From Jejuia rubra (GTDB taxonomy: Bacteria; Bacteroidota; Bacteroidia; Flavobacteriales; Flavobacteriaceae), in the NCBI RefSeq assembly GCF_042684665.1, contig NZ_JBHULY010000026.1:124001-188000 (forward strand): a stretch of 64,000 nucleotides of DNA, written 5' to 3'. Positions 1 to 8,734 of the stretch are shown here, in pieces (position 1 is the stretch's first letter; each line of letters begins with the position of its first letter). The notes beneath the pieces were generated by a model, which ran no database searches, was not told the DNA's origin, and saw only the letters and a list, made by a program, of their open reading frames with translations. Position numbers and translations under genes: made by a program.

Positions 1-575
1 TAGTTCTGAACTTCGCCTTCCACTTTTTCAACTACGTCATCATATTTATTAAACAAATCCTTTGGTGGCTTCTTTCCAGCATCGTATAAATCTACCATCA
101 AAGAAAAATAGGTGTATAAGCTTTTAGGGTTTGTAAAGGTGCTTTTATCCATATGGTAGGCATTATCAAAACACTCATAAAGCTCCTCGTCTGTTTTGCC
201 TAAAATATCTCTATTATCATACATTAGCTGACATGCCTTGGCCATATATTCCCCTTTCGGCGTTTTGCTTGTGAAGTGCTCAGCTCGTTGTTCCCATAGC
301 AAAAGCAAGTCTTCCATAAAGGCCTTTTTTTCTGCCCCAGAAGAATTTTCAATTTTATGGTCTAGAATTTTTTCACCATCAATATAAATGGCATTATTAA
401 ACTTAGGGCATTTATTTCTTACCGCCATCCAAGGCTCATATGCCTCATTGAAGTTTTTTGCCTTTGTATATTCGTGGAATACAGAAAGCTTAGTCATACA
501 CTCTTCATCCTGCGCAAATCCTAAGCCTAAGCCTGCAAATAAAAGTGTGAAAAATAATGTAATTCTTGTTTTCAT
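1..575 (-). CDS. Exported TPR-like protein, C-terminus outside window
   Basis: This open frame runs from an ATG at 575 to the window edge without a stop, so only the first 191 residues are visible. The first 21 residues form a signal peptide (Lys-Arg, then a hydrophobic stretch ending GFAQ before DEEC), so the product is exported. The following sequence (HEYTKAKNFNEAYEPW and similar helical segments) is alpha-helical and resembles the TPR-like periplasmic proteins that Flavobacteriia carry beside pantothenate kinase. It is the third gene of a minus-strand run with the outer-membrane barrel and coaX upstream; only 18 nt separate it from the barrel gene. The function is unknown. The TPR assignment is inferred from helical pattern and gene context. 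Confidence 0.75.
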   Translation of the reverse strand, partial: MKTRITLFFTLLFAGLGLGFAQDEECMTKLSVFHEYTKAKNFNEAYEPWMAVRNKCPKFNNAIYIDGEKILDHKIENSSGAEKKAFMEDLLLLWEQRAEHFTSKTPKGEYMAKACQLMYDNRDILGKTDEELYECFDNAYHMDKSTFTNPKSLYTYFSLMVDLYDAGKKPPKDLFNKYDDVVEKVEGEVQN

Positions 576-593
576 GATAATTAAATTATGCTG

Positions 594-1916
594 TTAGTCA
601 TATTTTCGCTTTTGAAACCATCTATCGTTCAAAGATAAGCTAATCTGAAAATTTATAAAATTCTCTTGTATTAAATTACTGTTAGTCGTTCCTCGCCTAC
701 CAATTTCAAATCCTAGATTGGCGTTGGAGCCAAATTCCCCAACCGGAACACCTACTCCAAAAGATATGCCAAACTCGTTTATAGACTCTTTTCCCAAGTT
801 ATTTTCGATAACCAAGCCCGTTCTTTCAGTTCTGAAACCAGCCCTGTACACTATTCGCTTGAGATAACTAGAAAACGAATTGTACTTGGGAATATAAAAC
901 CCTCCAAACGAGAACGTAGATCCATCCTCGTAACTAGTTTCGGTTGCCACATCGTCGTATAAGGGGTTGGCAAAGTTACTGGTTTTCTGGAAAGCATACT
1001 CAGCACCCACAAACCACTTTAAGGGTTTTCCGATCCCTGCACCTATAGAAAATTTAGAGGGCAATACTAAATCTGTCTCCTGCAAACCGCTATCTTCCAG
1101 ATCCACATCAACGGTAGCAGTAGTAAATTCTCTTCCGGCAGTACCTATACTTACCGTTGAAAACGAACGTAGGTTTTGGGACGTTAGTTTACTTTCGGGC
1201 GTATATGTAGCACCCGTTACCAGCTCCAAATTGTTTTTGAGCATCTTTTTATATGACAGCCCCAGATTTACATTTAAACCGCTTAAGTCCGAACGGTTGT
1301 TTTCGCGAGACTGCAGGTTCAATGGCACCCCATCACTATCGAAACGAAATTCGATAGCGCTATTTCTAATGTTTCCAAAGTTATAGTTAAGGTCGACACC
1401 GATGCTTAACTCATCCGTAACCGAGTAAGCCAAGCCTGCAAACACTTTATTTAAACCTCCTTCTCCATTTAAACGATTTTTGGTTTGGCCTTCATCGTTC
1501 AAGGTTTCCAGCTTATAGCCCACGGCTGTGTAAGGCAGAAGCCCAAAGCCAAAACCAAATTTCCCGATAGGTACGGCCATTGCCAAGTAATCTACCGATG
1601 CTGAGGATACATTGGCTTCGCCCGAGCTACTTTTTAAGGTTGACGAAGCATAGCTTCCTCCAATGGTATATTTAACAGGGCGGTTTTCATTATTAAAACT
1701 GGCCAAATTCGGTCCAGTGAAGGACGCAGGGTTTCTAAGATTCACATGGATACTATCGGTATAAATACTCAAACCTCCCATACTGCGGTTTTCCACCGTG
1801 CCCTTAAATTTTAAACTACCAATGCCATAAAACGAATAAGGTGAGGCAATGCCTTCTTGCGCAAAAGATGAAATACTAAATACAGCAATAAAAACTACTA
1901 AAAGTTTTTTTATCAT
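594..1916 (-). CDS. Putative outer-membrane beta-barrel protein
   Basis: The 440-residue product has a clear signal peptide (MIKKLLVVFIAVFSISSFAQ, cleavage after AQ). Its body is made of alternating amphipathic strands rich in Gly, Asn, Ser and aromatic residues, typical of an outer-membrane barrel. An early segment with NRSMGGLSIY and NLRNPAS resembles the N-terminal hatch of FadL/PorV-like proteins of Bacteroidota. This is a family-level impression and no substrate can be named. The start codon overlaps the coaX stop as TAATG, which indicates translational coupling. A reading frame on the other strand at 967-1386 is a shadow of this gene. Confidence 0.8.
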   Translation of the reverse strand: MIKKLLVVFIAVFSISSFAQEGIASPYSFYGIGSLKFKGTVENRSMGGLSIYTDSIHVNLRNPASFTGPNLASFNNENRPVKYTIGGSYASSTLKSSSGEANVSSASVDYLAMAVPIGKFGFGFGLLPYTAVGYKLETLNDEGQTKNRLNGEGGLNKVFAGLAYSVTDELSIGVDLNYNFGNIRNSAIEFRFDSDGVPLNLQSRENNRSDLSGLNVNLGLSYKKMLKNNLELVTGATYTPESKLTSQNLRSFSTVSIGTAGREFTTATVDVDLEDSGLQETDLVLPSKFSIGAGIGKPLKWFVGAEYAFQKTSNFANPLYDDVATETSYEDGSTFSFGGFYIPKYNSFSSYLKRIVYRAGFRTERTGLVIENNLGKESINEFGISFGVGVPVGEFGSNANLGFEIGRRGTTNSNLIQENFINFQISLSLNDRWFQKRKYD

Positions 1917-2650
1917 TAGTTTGAATTGAATTCCAAAATATAATTTAAACCCTCCAACAGAAAATTTGAGTTGGCAAATATGCTACTTTTTAATTGTTCT
2001 GACAAGAAATTAGCATCCCCTCCTGTTAAAATAACTGTTAAATCCGAATATTTTTCGAGATACGCTTTTATAAAGCCATCTATTTCATTTACAACACCGT
2101 TTACCACTCCTGAATGTATTGAACTGCTGGTGGAAGTCCCAATAATATTGGATGAAGCTTCTGTCTCTAAAAACGGTAAATTTGCGGTAAAATTATTTAG
2201 TGATTTATAGCGCATTCTGATACCGGGTGAAATGGCGCCACCGAGATATTCATTTTTATCCATGATAAAATCATAAGTGATACACGTACCGGCATCTATA
2301 ATCAGCACGTTACTATCCGGGTAATGTAATACGGATGCACTGACTAGAGCAATTCTATCGATACCCAAGGTTTTGGGGGTATCATATTTATTTTTGAAAG
2401 GCACTTTGGTGGTATGGGAAAGCTCTAAAAGATCTATAGTCTTTTTGATGGACTTAACTTGGGTCTTACTTAACCTGCCAACCGAGGAAACGATACCTTT
2501 TTTTAACTTCGAATACCTGCTGTTCAAAGCCATCACTTCGTCTACAACCTCTGCAAGTCTAGTGATTGTTTTAAAAACGATCTCGTCCTTTTCAAAAACC
2601 GCCAGCTTTACATAAGTATTCCCTACATCAATAACTAAATTCATCCCCAT
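1916..2650 (-). CDS. coaX: Type III pantothenate kinase
   Basis: CoaX phosphorylates pantothenate in the first step of coenzyme A synthesis. The 244-residue product shows the family's ASKHA-fold signatures: DVGNT near the N-terminus (phosphate binding), GIDRIALVSA around residue 100, DAGTCITYDF (catalytic Asp region), GGAISPGIRMR, and TGGDA near the C-terminus. Length is normal for bacterial CoaX. It is the first gene of the minus-strand run with the barrel and TPR-like genes, a neighbourhood common in Flavobacteriia, though a functional link to them is not obvious. The start at 2650 leaves about 140 nt to the divergent tRNA-Phe gene. Confidence 0.95.
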   Translation of the reverse strand: MGMNLVIDVGNTYVKLAVFEKDEIVFKTITRLAEVVDEVMALNSRYSKLKKGIVSSVGRLSKTQVKSIKKTIDLLELSHTTKVPFKNKYDTPKTLGIDRIALVSASVLHYPDSNVLIIDAGTCITYDFIMDKNEYLGGAISPGIRMRYKSLNNFTANLPFLETEASSNIIGTSTSSSIHSGVVNGVVNEIDGFIKAYLEKYSDLTVILTGGDANFLSEQLKSSIFANSNFLLEGLNYILEFNSN

Positions 2651-2745
2651 ATGAAAAGCGTAAATCTACAAAACCACATTAATTAATATCTTAAAAAATT
2701 TATAATTGTTGCGATAAAAAATCGGGTACTTTTTATTATTTTTAT

Positions 2746-2777
2746 TTTGGCAAATAATAAAAATGCATATATATTTG
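2746..2777 (+). promoter_or_regulatory. Promoter of tRNA-Phe
   Basis: TTTG at 2746-2749 and TATATTTG at 2770-2777, separated by 20 nt, match the Bacteroidota sigma-A consensus TTTG-N19-20-TAnnTTTG. Transcription would start a few bases downstream, leaving a leader of about ten nucleotides before the tRNA. The element is followed by CATCC, as in the tRNA-Leu promoter at 60228-60257. Confidence 0.75.
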
Positions 2778-2792
2778 CATCCGCTTTGGCGA

Positions 2793-2865
2793 GGTACCTT
2801 AGCTCAGTTGGTAGAGCAAAGGACTGAAAATCCTTGTGTCCCTGGTTCGATTCCTGGAGGTACCA
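2793..2865 (+). tRNA. tRNA-Phe (anticodon GAA)
   Basis: A 73-nt cloverleaf. The acceptor stem is GGTACCT paired with AGGTACC plus discriminator A. The D-arm contains TTAGCTCAGTTGGTAGAGC, the anticodon loop CTGAAAA carries GAA, and the T-arm is CCTGGTTCGATTCCTGG. The 3' CCA is not encoded, as is usual in Bacteroidota. It stands alone, with its own promoter upstream and a terminator immediately downstream. Confidence 0.97.
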
Positions 2866-2870
2866 CAAAA

Positions 2871-2905
2871 AAATCCCGAAACTTCAATGTTTACGGGATT
2901 TTTTG
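2871..2905 (+). terminator. Rho-independent terminator after tRNA-Phe
   Basis: Inverted arms AAATCCCG (2871-2878) and CGGGATTT (2894-2901), extended inward by AAAC/GTTT, form a long hairpin followed by a T-rich run. It begins six bases after the tRNA, so it fits as the tRNA terminator. The T-run overlaps the possible promoter of the LacI-type gene. Confidence 0.8.
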
Positions 2906-2933
2906 TTTTTGTCATTTATCTGAACTACTTTAG
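2902..2933 (+). promoter_or_regulatory. Possible promoter of the LacI-type regulator
   Basis: TTTG at 2902-2905 and TACTTTAG at 2926-2933 with a 20-nt spacer match the Bacteroidota promoter except that the last base of the -7 motif is displaced (TTTA rather than TTTG). It ends 27 nt before the ATG at 2961. This is a motif match only. Confidence 0.35.
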
Positions 2934-2960
2934 AGAATAAACAAGTAAGCCTAAAAAACA

Positions 2961-3983
2961 ATGCCCAAACGCATTACCCTTAAACATATTGCCGATACGT
3001 TTGGCGTCTCCATTGCCACGGTGTCCAAAGCTTTGAGCGATAGCTATGAAATCAGTACCAGCACCAAGGAAAAAATTGTGGCTTATGCCAGGGAGCACAA
3101 CTATAAGTCAAAAAGCATTGACCTCAGTTTATTAAGCAAAAAAACAAAAACCATTGGGGTTATTATCCCAAATATTATGAACAGTTTTTTTGCAAAGGTA
3201 TTTGTTGGCATTGAGGCTACAGCTAATAAACATGGCTACCATTTGATTTCCTGTATTTCCAATGAATCTTATGAAAAAGAAGTAAAAACCTTGGAATTAC
3301 TAAAAAGCGATACGCTTGACGGGATAATTATATCCTTGGCTGAAGAGACCCAAATAAAACAGCAATATTCCCATTTAAGAAATGCCATTAATGAAGGGGT
3401 ACCAATGGTGATGTTTGATAGAGTTTCAGATAAAATCGATTGTGACAAAGTGATTGTAAACGACAAAGTGGGTGCTTTTGAAGCCACCGAACACTTGCTA
3501 AAAACAGGTTGCAAGCGCATAGCGTTGGTTTCAGTAATTGATAATTTAAGTGTGGGCAAACTAAGGGTGGAGGGCTATAAAACTGCCTTAGAAAAACACA
3601 ACATTCCGGTTGAGGAAAAACTCATTATACGCTTGGGGAGATTTGAAGATTTTGATACTGCCTTAAAAATTGTGCTGTCGGATAAAACCATAGACGGTTT
3701 GTTATGCCTGGAAGAAAGCGCAGTTATAAATGCACTTCGCATTGTAAAACACATGAAATACCGGATTCCTGAAGAAATGTCCATTGCCTGTTTTACCAAT
3801 GGCAAAATTTTACAACATTTGACCCCTTCCATTTCCGCCATTAGCCAACATGGTAAACATATAGGGGAAACCGCAGCAAGCATTTTGATAGATCGGATTG
3901 AAAACGAGGATCAGAACAAGCCTAGCATTACAAAAGTGGTGAAAACAAGTTTTATAGAGCGCGAAAGCACGAGAAAAGTTTAA
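2961..3983 (+). CDS. LacI/GalR-family regulator, probable xylose regulator
   Basis: The 340-residue protein has the LacI-type helix-turn-helix at residues 4-25 (ITLKHIADTFGVSIATVSKA). A hinge follows, then a periplasmic-binding-protein-like ligand domain from about residue 62 (TIGVIIPNIMNSFFAKVFVGIE) to the end. It is convergent with the xylose transport gene, and the xylB-xylA-xylE-like operon is read towards it. By position it probably regulates that operon in response to a sugar or sugar phosphate; this is inference, since ligand specificity cannot be read from the sequence. A perfect 8-bp-arm inverted repeat upstream of xylB (8620-8639) is a candidate target. The gene ends in a strong hairpin shared with the opposite operon. 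Confidence 0.9.
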   Translation: MPKRITLKHIADTFGVSIATVSKALSDSYEISTSTKEKIVAYAREHNYKSKSIDLSLLSKKTKTIGVIIPNIMNSFFAKVFVGIEATANKHGYHLISCISNESYEKEVKTLELLKSDTLDGIIISLAEETQIKQQYSHLRNAINEGVPMVMFDRVSDKIDCDKVIVNDKVGAFEATEHLLKTGCKRIALVSVIDNLSVGKLRVEGYKTALEKHNIPVEEKLIIRLGRFEDFDTALKIVLSDKTIDGLLCLEESAVINALRIVKHMKYRIPEEMSIACFTNGKILQHLTPSISAISQHGKHIGETAASILIDRIENEDQNKPSITKVVKTSFIERESTRKV

Positions 3984-4009
3984 CGAGAATCCCCCGAAAA
4001 AACTTTCAT

Positions 4010-4056
4010 AAAAAAGTGACGGCAGTTGCCAAAGCCACCTGCCGCCACTAAAAAAT
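4010..4056. terminator. Bidirectional terminator between the LacI-type gene and the sugar porter gene
   Basis: Arms AGTGACGGCAG (4015-4025) and CTGCCGCCACT (4039-4049) pair with one mismatch. The hairpin is preceded by an A-run and followed by AAAAAATATTTT, giving U-tracts in both directions. It lies between two convergent genes, so it can terminate both transcripts. Confidence 0.75.
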
Positions 4057-4074
4057 ATTTTAAATATTGTTTTC

Positions 4075-5508
4075 CTAGCTTTTCCAAATACTTTCCATTT
4101 CCTCCAAGGTTTTGCCTTTGGTCTCAGGCACTTTTTTGAATACAAAATATATAGAAAGTATAGCGCCCAAAGTATATAGACTATAGGCAAAGGCCAAGCC
4201 CATTGAACCGAGTAACATAGGAAAGGTTAATGTTACAATAAAATTCGCAATCCATTGGGATAGTCCTGCAATTGCCAGTCCCAGACCCCTGATTTGATTT
4301 GGGAACATTTCACCGAGCATTACCCACATTACAGGCCCCCATGAGAAGTTAAACAGCATCACATAGGCATTAGCCGCTATTAGCGCAAGAATACCCATAG
4401 CGTCACTTAATTGTAATGTTTCCTCCCCCGTAGTTGGATTAATCTCGAGTGCGCCAGTAGAAAACGCATATACCACCAAAGCCAATGTAACACTCATTCC
4501 TATAGAACCAATCATTAGTATCGGCTTTCTACCTATTTTGTCAACCAAGAATAAGGATAACACAACGCCAGCAATACTCAAGGCACCAGAAATAACATTA
4601 ATCAATAATGAATCGCCTTCATCAAACCCCACCGCTTGCCAGAGCACAGCACCGTAATAAAACACCACATTGATACCAACAAATTGTTGAAATGCGGCAA
4701 GTCCAATCCCTACCCATACAATCGGTTTTATACGTCCAAGGGTTTTATCATATAAGTCTGAAAATCGCGGTTTGTGATGGTCTGAAGATAATGAAGCATC
4801 TATCTCCTCAACTTTTCGCTCTCCCATTAGCGAACCATAAAGTTTACTAAGGACTTTCTGAGCTTTTTCCTTGTGTCTTTTCGCAACTAGATAACGAGGG
4901 CTTTCAGGAATAAATAATAACGAAACGAAGAAAATAGTAGCTGGAATTAATTCAACCCAAAACATCCAACGCCATGTTTCATAATCCCACCAAAACGGGT
5001 TTAGGGAAGACCCTGAAATATCGGCTAGTTTATAATTACTCAAAAACGAAAAAAACAAACCTGCGATAATCGCAATTTGCTGAGTGGTAGCCAAAGCACC
5101 CCTGTATTTTGCCGGGGCAATCTCGCTAATATATGCCGGTGCCATTACCGAAGCCGCACCCACACCTAAACCTCCAAGAATCCTATAAACTATAAACTCT
5201 ACTGAGGACATAGAAATTCCAGAACCCCAAGCCGAGATGATAAACAAAATGGAGGCTACGATAAGCATGGATCTTCTACCATATAAGTCGGCCAATTTAC
5301 CTGCAAAAAACGCACCCACAGCGCATCCTAACAACATGGATGCTACATTGAATCCACTGCCAATATTTTGCGCTTCGAAAGCAATTTCGAGTCCTTTTAC
5401 AGTACCGTTTATAACACCACTATCAAATCCAAAAAGAAAACCTCCCAAAGTAGCAACTATGGTAAGTCCAATGACATATAATTTATTTACTTGTTCTTCT
5501 GTTTCCAA
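4075..5508 (-). CDS. xylE: Sugar porter of the major facilitator superfamily (xylose:H+ symporter-like)
   Basis: The 477-residue, 12-helix transporter carries the sugar-porter signatures: GFLFGFDSGVINGT in helix 1, LADLYGRRS after helix 2, PESPRYL after helix 6, QQFVGINVVFYYG in helix 7, VDKIGRKP, and PETKGKTLEEME at the C-terminus. Length is close to E. coli XylE. It is the last gene of the minus-strand xylB-xylA-transporter run, 72 nt behind xylA, so xylose is the likely substrate. Specificity is inferred from context, and a related pentose or hexose is possible. It supplies the sugar that XylA and XylB convert to xylulose 5-phosphate. Confidence 0.85.
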   Translation of the reverse strand: METEEQVNKLYVIGLTIVATLGGFLFGFDSGVINGTVKGLEIAFEAQNIGSGFNVASMLLGCAVGAFFAGKLADLYGRRSMLIVASILFIISAWGSGISMSSVEFIVYRILGGLGVGAASVMAPAYISEIAPAKYRGALATTQQIAIIAGLFFSFLSNYKLADISGSSLNPFWWDYETWRWMFWVELIPATIFFVSLLFIPESPRYLVAKRHKEKAQKVLSKLYGSLMGERKVEEIDASLSSDHHKPRFSDLYDKTLGRIKPIVWVGIGLAAFQQFVGINVVFYYGAVLWQAVGFDEGDSLLINVISGALSIAGVVLSLFLVDKIGRKPILMIGSIGMSVTLALVVYAFSTGALEINPTTGEETLQLSDAMGILALIAANAYVMLFNFSWGPVMWVMLGEMFPNQIRGLGLAIAGLSQWIANFIVTLTFPMLLGSMGLAFAYSLYTLGAILSIYFVFKKVPETKGKTLEEMESIWKS

Positions 5509-5580
5509 AATAATATGTTTTTAAATGTTTGTAATTTTTCTTCAGGGACTTTAAATGCGATAAACTAATGCATCAAGTGC

Positions 5581-6906
5581 TTAAATATACTGATTAATTA
5601 TATTCTCAAATAATTCCTGCTTACCACTCTTTAATTCTAGTTCACCATTTTGCTGGGCTATTTTGTACAGGTCACTAAAATCCAATTTTCCTGTTTCAAA
5701 AGCCTTTCCGTCTCCAGAATCAAATGACGCATAACGCTGCTCTCTTAACTTGTCGTAGGCCGAAGATGATATGATTTTATCGGCAGTAATCAACGCTCTT
5801 GCAAAGGTATCCGCTCCACCAATATGTGCTAAAAAGATATCTTCCAAGTCAGTAGAATTCCTTCTGATTTTAGCATCAAAATTAACGCCACCGCCTTGTA
5901 AGCCACCTGCTTTTAAGAAGACCAGCATGGCCTCTGTGGTTTCTTGAATGTTATTCGGGAACTGATCGGTATCCCAGCCATTTTGGTAATCGCCGCGGTT
6001 GGCATCGATACTTCCTAACATACCCGCTTTCGCCGATACTTCTAATTCATGCTGAAAGGTATGTTGCGCTAACGTCGCATGGTTTACCTCGATATTCATT
6101 TTGAAATCCTTTTCCAATCCATAATTTTGAAGGAAACCAATTGCTGTAGCGGCATCAAAATCGTATTGGTGCTTCATAGGTTCCATAGGTTTTGGCTCTA
6201 TAAAGAACGTACCCTTAAAGCCTTGCGCCCTGGCATAATCCCTCGCCATAGTTAAAAACTGCGCCATGTGATCGAGTTCGCGCCCCATATCCGTATTTAA
6301 TAGGGACATGTAGCCTTCACGACCGCCCCAAAACACGTAGTTCTCACCGTCCAATTTAATGGTAGCGTCCAAAGCCAGTTTCACCTGTGCTCCTGCTCTG
6401 GCTACTACGTTAAATTCAGGATTAGTAGATGCACCGTTCATATATCTTGGGTTTGAAAAACAGTTGGCTGTTCCCCAAAGCAGTTTAGTACCAGATTCAA
6501 CCTTTTTCCCTTTAATATAGTCCGTAATGGTTTCCAGCCTCTGTTCCGACTCCGATAATGTTGCCCCTTCCGCTACCAAATCGAAATCGTGAAAACAGAA
6601 ATAATCAAAACCCATTTTACTGATGAACTCAAAGGCGGCATCGGCTTTATCCTTTGCAGCCTGAATGGGGTCATTAGATTGGTCCCATTCAAAATTTTGG
6701 GTTCCAGGCCCAAATGGGTCTGCCCCTTGTCCACAGAAGGTATGCCAATACGCTATGGCAAACCTAAAATGCTCGCGCATGGCTTTACCAGCAACCACTT
6801 GCTCTGGGTTGTAGTACTTAAATGCTAATGGGTTGTCGGAATCTTTGCCTTCGAATTTAATCTCGCCGATTCCTTTAAAGTATTCTTTGTCTCCTAAAAT
6901 TGCCAT
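5581..6906 (-). CDS. xylA: Xylose isomerase
   Basis: XylA interconverts D-xylose and D-xylulose using two divalent metals. The 441-residue length matches the long (class II) isomerases such as that of E. coli. Visible motifs are CFHDFDL (catalytic His and Asp region), WGGREGY, FIEPKPMEPMKHQYDFD (metal-binding Glu), EVNHATLAQHTFQHE, and GSIDANRGDYQNGWDTDQFP (metal-binding Asp cluster). The gene lies between xylB and the sugar porter on the minus strand. The 157-nt gap to xylB is filled by a dispersed GGGCGTTA-type repeat, so coupling with xylB may be weakened or a separate promoter may exist. Confidence 0.97.
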   Translation of the reverse strand: MAILGDKEYFKGIGEIKFEGKDSDNPLAFKYYNPEQVVAGKAMREHFRFAIAYWHTFCGQGADPFGPGTQNFEWDQSNDPIQAAKDKADAAFEFISKMGFDYFCFHDFDLVAEGATLSESEQRLETITDYIKGKKVESGTKLLWGTANCFSNPRYMNGASTNPEFNVVARAGAQVKLALDATIKLDGENYVFWGGREGYMSLLNTDMGRELDHMAQFLTMARDYARAQGFKGTFFIEPKPMEPMKHQYDFDAATAIGFLQNYGLEKDFKMNIEVNHATLAQHTFQHELEVSAKAGMLGSIDANRGDYQNGWDTDQFPNNIQETTEAMLVFLKAGGLQGGGVNFDAKIRRNSTDLEDIFLAHIGGADTFARALITADKIISSSAYDKLREQRYASFDSGDGKAFETGKLDFSDLYKIAQQNGELELKSGKQELFENIINQYI

Positions 6907-6950
6907 TTTATTAATGTTTATGCGTTGATATGTTTATTTGTTCTGTACTT

Positions 6951-7063
6951 GCGTTAGGGATTGAGATCCCGATAGCTATCGGGATTGAAGCTCTTTTTGT
7001 GTTGTTGCACCTATGCAACACAAAAAAGCGACTGCCGAAAGCCCGACCCATAGGGTAACGCCC
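6951..7063 (-). repeat. Dispersed repeat, GGGCGTTA...TAACGC family, copy 1
   Basis: Read on the minus strand the element starts GGGCGTTACC, continues with GGGTCGGGCTTTCGGCAGTC and ends CAATCCCTAACGC. The same landmarks occur at 9162-9244 and 36757-36852. It touches the xylB stop codon. It contains an 11-bp hairpin (TTTTTGTGTTG at 6994-7004 with CAACACAAAAA at 7016-7026) and the palindrome at 6966-6985. It fills almost all of the xylB-xylA gap and could act as a transcript-stabilising or attenuating structure. Confidence 0.8.
6966..6985. repeat. Perfect 20-bp palindrome ATCCCGATAGCTATCGGGAT
   Basis: The sequence equals its own reverse complement. Near-identical copies lie at 36965-36984 (one centre change) and 60198-60217 (end change). 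It is nested in the first GGGCGTTA-family repeat. It is a dispersed palindromic repeat of unknown role. Confidence 0.8.
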
Positions 7064-8544
7064 TAATTATTCAAAATCAATTCCAATTGCTTTTTCCAGT
7101 TTTGATATGCTGTTTCGTAGGGTTTTTTGTTGCCCAAGGGTTTGTAGGTCATCACATGGTCGTTTGCCGAGATGTGTTCGCCAAATTTTTTGAAATCGCC
7201 ATCGGTCAAACCTACCGCTCGGGCCGCACCCACGGCACCCGTGGTATTATAAATTTCAATATCGTGTCCGATTAAAGTAGCCACGGTTTTTGAAAATATT
7301 TCTGAACGGAACAGGTTGTCATTGCCTGCCCTTATGACTTTGATTTCGGCATTATCAGCTTTTAAAATATCCATGCCATAGACAAAGGAGAAGGCAATGC
7401 CCTCCAGTGCCGCACGACATAAATGACCTTCGCTATGCGTGTTTAAGTTCAAATTACAAATGTGGGTTCCCAGTATTTTGTTGTTGAACATACGCTCTGC
7501 TCCATTACCATACGGAATTACGCAAACACCCTCTGACCCAACGGGGATAACATCTGCCTTGGCATTCATTTCCTCATAAGAATTGGAAGCCAAGTTATCC
7601 TTGAGCCAACGGTATTGAATCCCTGCACCGTTGATACAAAGCAGTTTTCCTAAAGTCTTAGAATTTTCGCCATAATTGACATGGGCAAAGTGGTTAATCC
7701 TCGACGGCTCTTGGGACTTTAGCACATCGGTTACGGCGTACACCACTCCAGATGTACCACCGGTTGCCGCTACTTCGCCATGATTGAATACATTTAGCGA
7801 CAGAGCATTGTTGGGCTGGTCACCCGCTCTGTAAACAATAGGAATACCCTCTGGTAATCCTGTGGCTTTTGCTCCAGAACTGTTGACACGACATTGATCG
7901 CTAAAATTTTCAACTATTTCTGGTGTTAAACTCTTGTCAATGCCGTAGTATTCCAATAGCCAGTCAGCAACGGTGTCGGCTTTATAATCCCAAAGTATAC
8001 CTTCAGAAAGCCCATTTTTAGTGGTATTGATATCACCGGATAGCCTAAGAGCAATAAAGTCCCCTGGCAACATATACTTGTGAATTTTAGCATAAACATC
8101 CGGTTCATTATCTAGAACCCACTTTAATTTGGATGCCGTAAAATTGCCGGGGGAGTTCAATAATTTTTGCATACAAGCACCCTCTCCTAAAGCTTCAAAA
8201 GCAGTATCTCCAATATCCACGGCACGACTATCGCACCAGATGATGGAGTTTCTCAACGGTTCACCGTCAGCATCAACCACGACCAACCCGTGCATCTGAT
8301 AAGAAATACCTATTCCTGCAATTTTGGAAGCATCGATACCACTCTCTTTTACGGCCCGTTTCGTGCCAATACACACATAATTCCACCACAAATTTGGGTC
8401 TTGTTCCGCCCAGTTTTGTTGTGGCGCCACAATTTCCATTTCGTTTACCGGTTCATTGAGAGTAATGACGCTTGCCCCTGTTTCGGCATTCACAATGGCT
8501 ACTTTTACCGAAGAGCTCCCCAAATCATATCCTATGTAGTACAC
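7063..8544 (-). CDS. xylB: Xylulokinase
   Basis: XylB phosphorylates D-xylulose to xylulose 5-phosphate for the pentose phosphate pathway. The 493-residue FGGY-family kinase shows MYYIGYDLGSSSVKVAIV (N-terminal phosphate loop), WAEQDPNLWW, GIGISYQMHGLVVVD, IIWCDSRAVD, GDQPNNALS, GGTSGVVYA and, in the C-terminal ATP domain, RAGNDNLFRSEIFSKTVA and GAVGAARAVG. It is the first gene of the minus-strand xylose operon, facing the arsenosugar cluster across a 190-nt divergent intergenic region that contains a candidate operator. Confidence 0.95.
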   Translation of the reverse strand: MYYIGYDLGSSSVKVAIVNAETGASVITLNEPVNEMEIVAPQQNWAEQDPNLWWNYVCIGTKRAVKESGIDASKIAGIGISYQMHGLVVVDADGEPLRNSIIWCDSRAVDIGDTAFEALGEGACMQKLLNSPGNFTASKLKWVLDNEPDVYAKIHKYMLPGDFIALRLSGDINTTKNGLSEGILWDYKADTVADWLLEYYGIDKSLTPEIVENFSDQCRVNSSGAKATGLPEGIPIVYRAGDQPNNALSLNVFNHGEVAATGGTSGVVYAVTDVLKSQEPSRINHFAHVNYGENSKTLGKLLCINGAGIQYRWLKDNLASNSYEEMNAKADVIPVGSEGVCVIPYGNGAERMFNNKILGTHICNLNLNTHSEGHLCRAALEGIAFSFVYGMDILKADNAEIKVIRAGNDNLFRSEIFSKTVATLIGHDIEIYNTTGAVGAARAVGLTDGDFKKFGEHISANDHVMTYKPLGNKKPYETAYQNWKKQLELILNN

Positions 8545-8619
8545 TTATTTTAGTTTGTTAGTTAGAGGGATGAAAGTTAAACATTCACCCTAAATTTTAA
8601 GGAAATTACAAGATATACT

Positions 8620-8639
8620 TTTTTCGTTTCTACGAAAAA
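8620..8639. promoter_or_regulatory. Candidate operator upstream of xylB
   Basis: TTTTTCGT (8620-8627) and ACGAAAAA (8632-8639) are perfect inverted 8-bp arms around TTCT, 76 nt upstream of the xylB start. It is a plausible LacI-family site because the LacI-type gene closes the operon, but no second copy was identified to support a regulon. It lies in a divergent region, so it could also affect the arsenosugar genes. Confidence 0.3.
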
Positions 8640-8734
8640 TTTAAGTGATACTAAATATTTCTAAATTCTGTTAAGTCCAGTTAATTTTATCGACATAACC
8701 ACTAGATGCTTATATTTACAGCTAAAATTTTAAA

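Noticed and set aside
388..597. Short plus-strand reading frame
   Set aside because: It lies over the start of the minus-strand exported protein and lacks any motif; it is a shadow frame.
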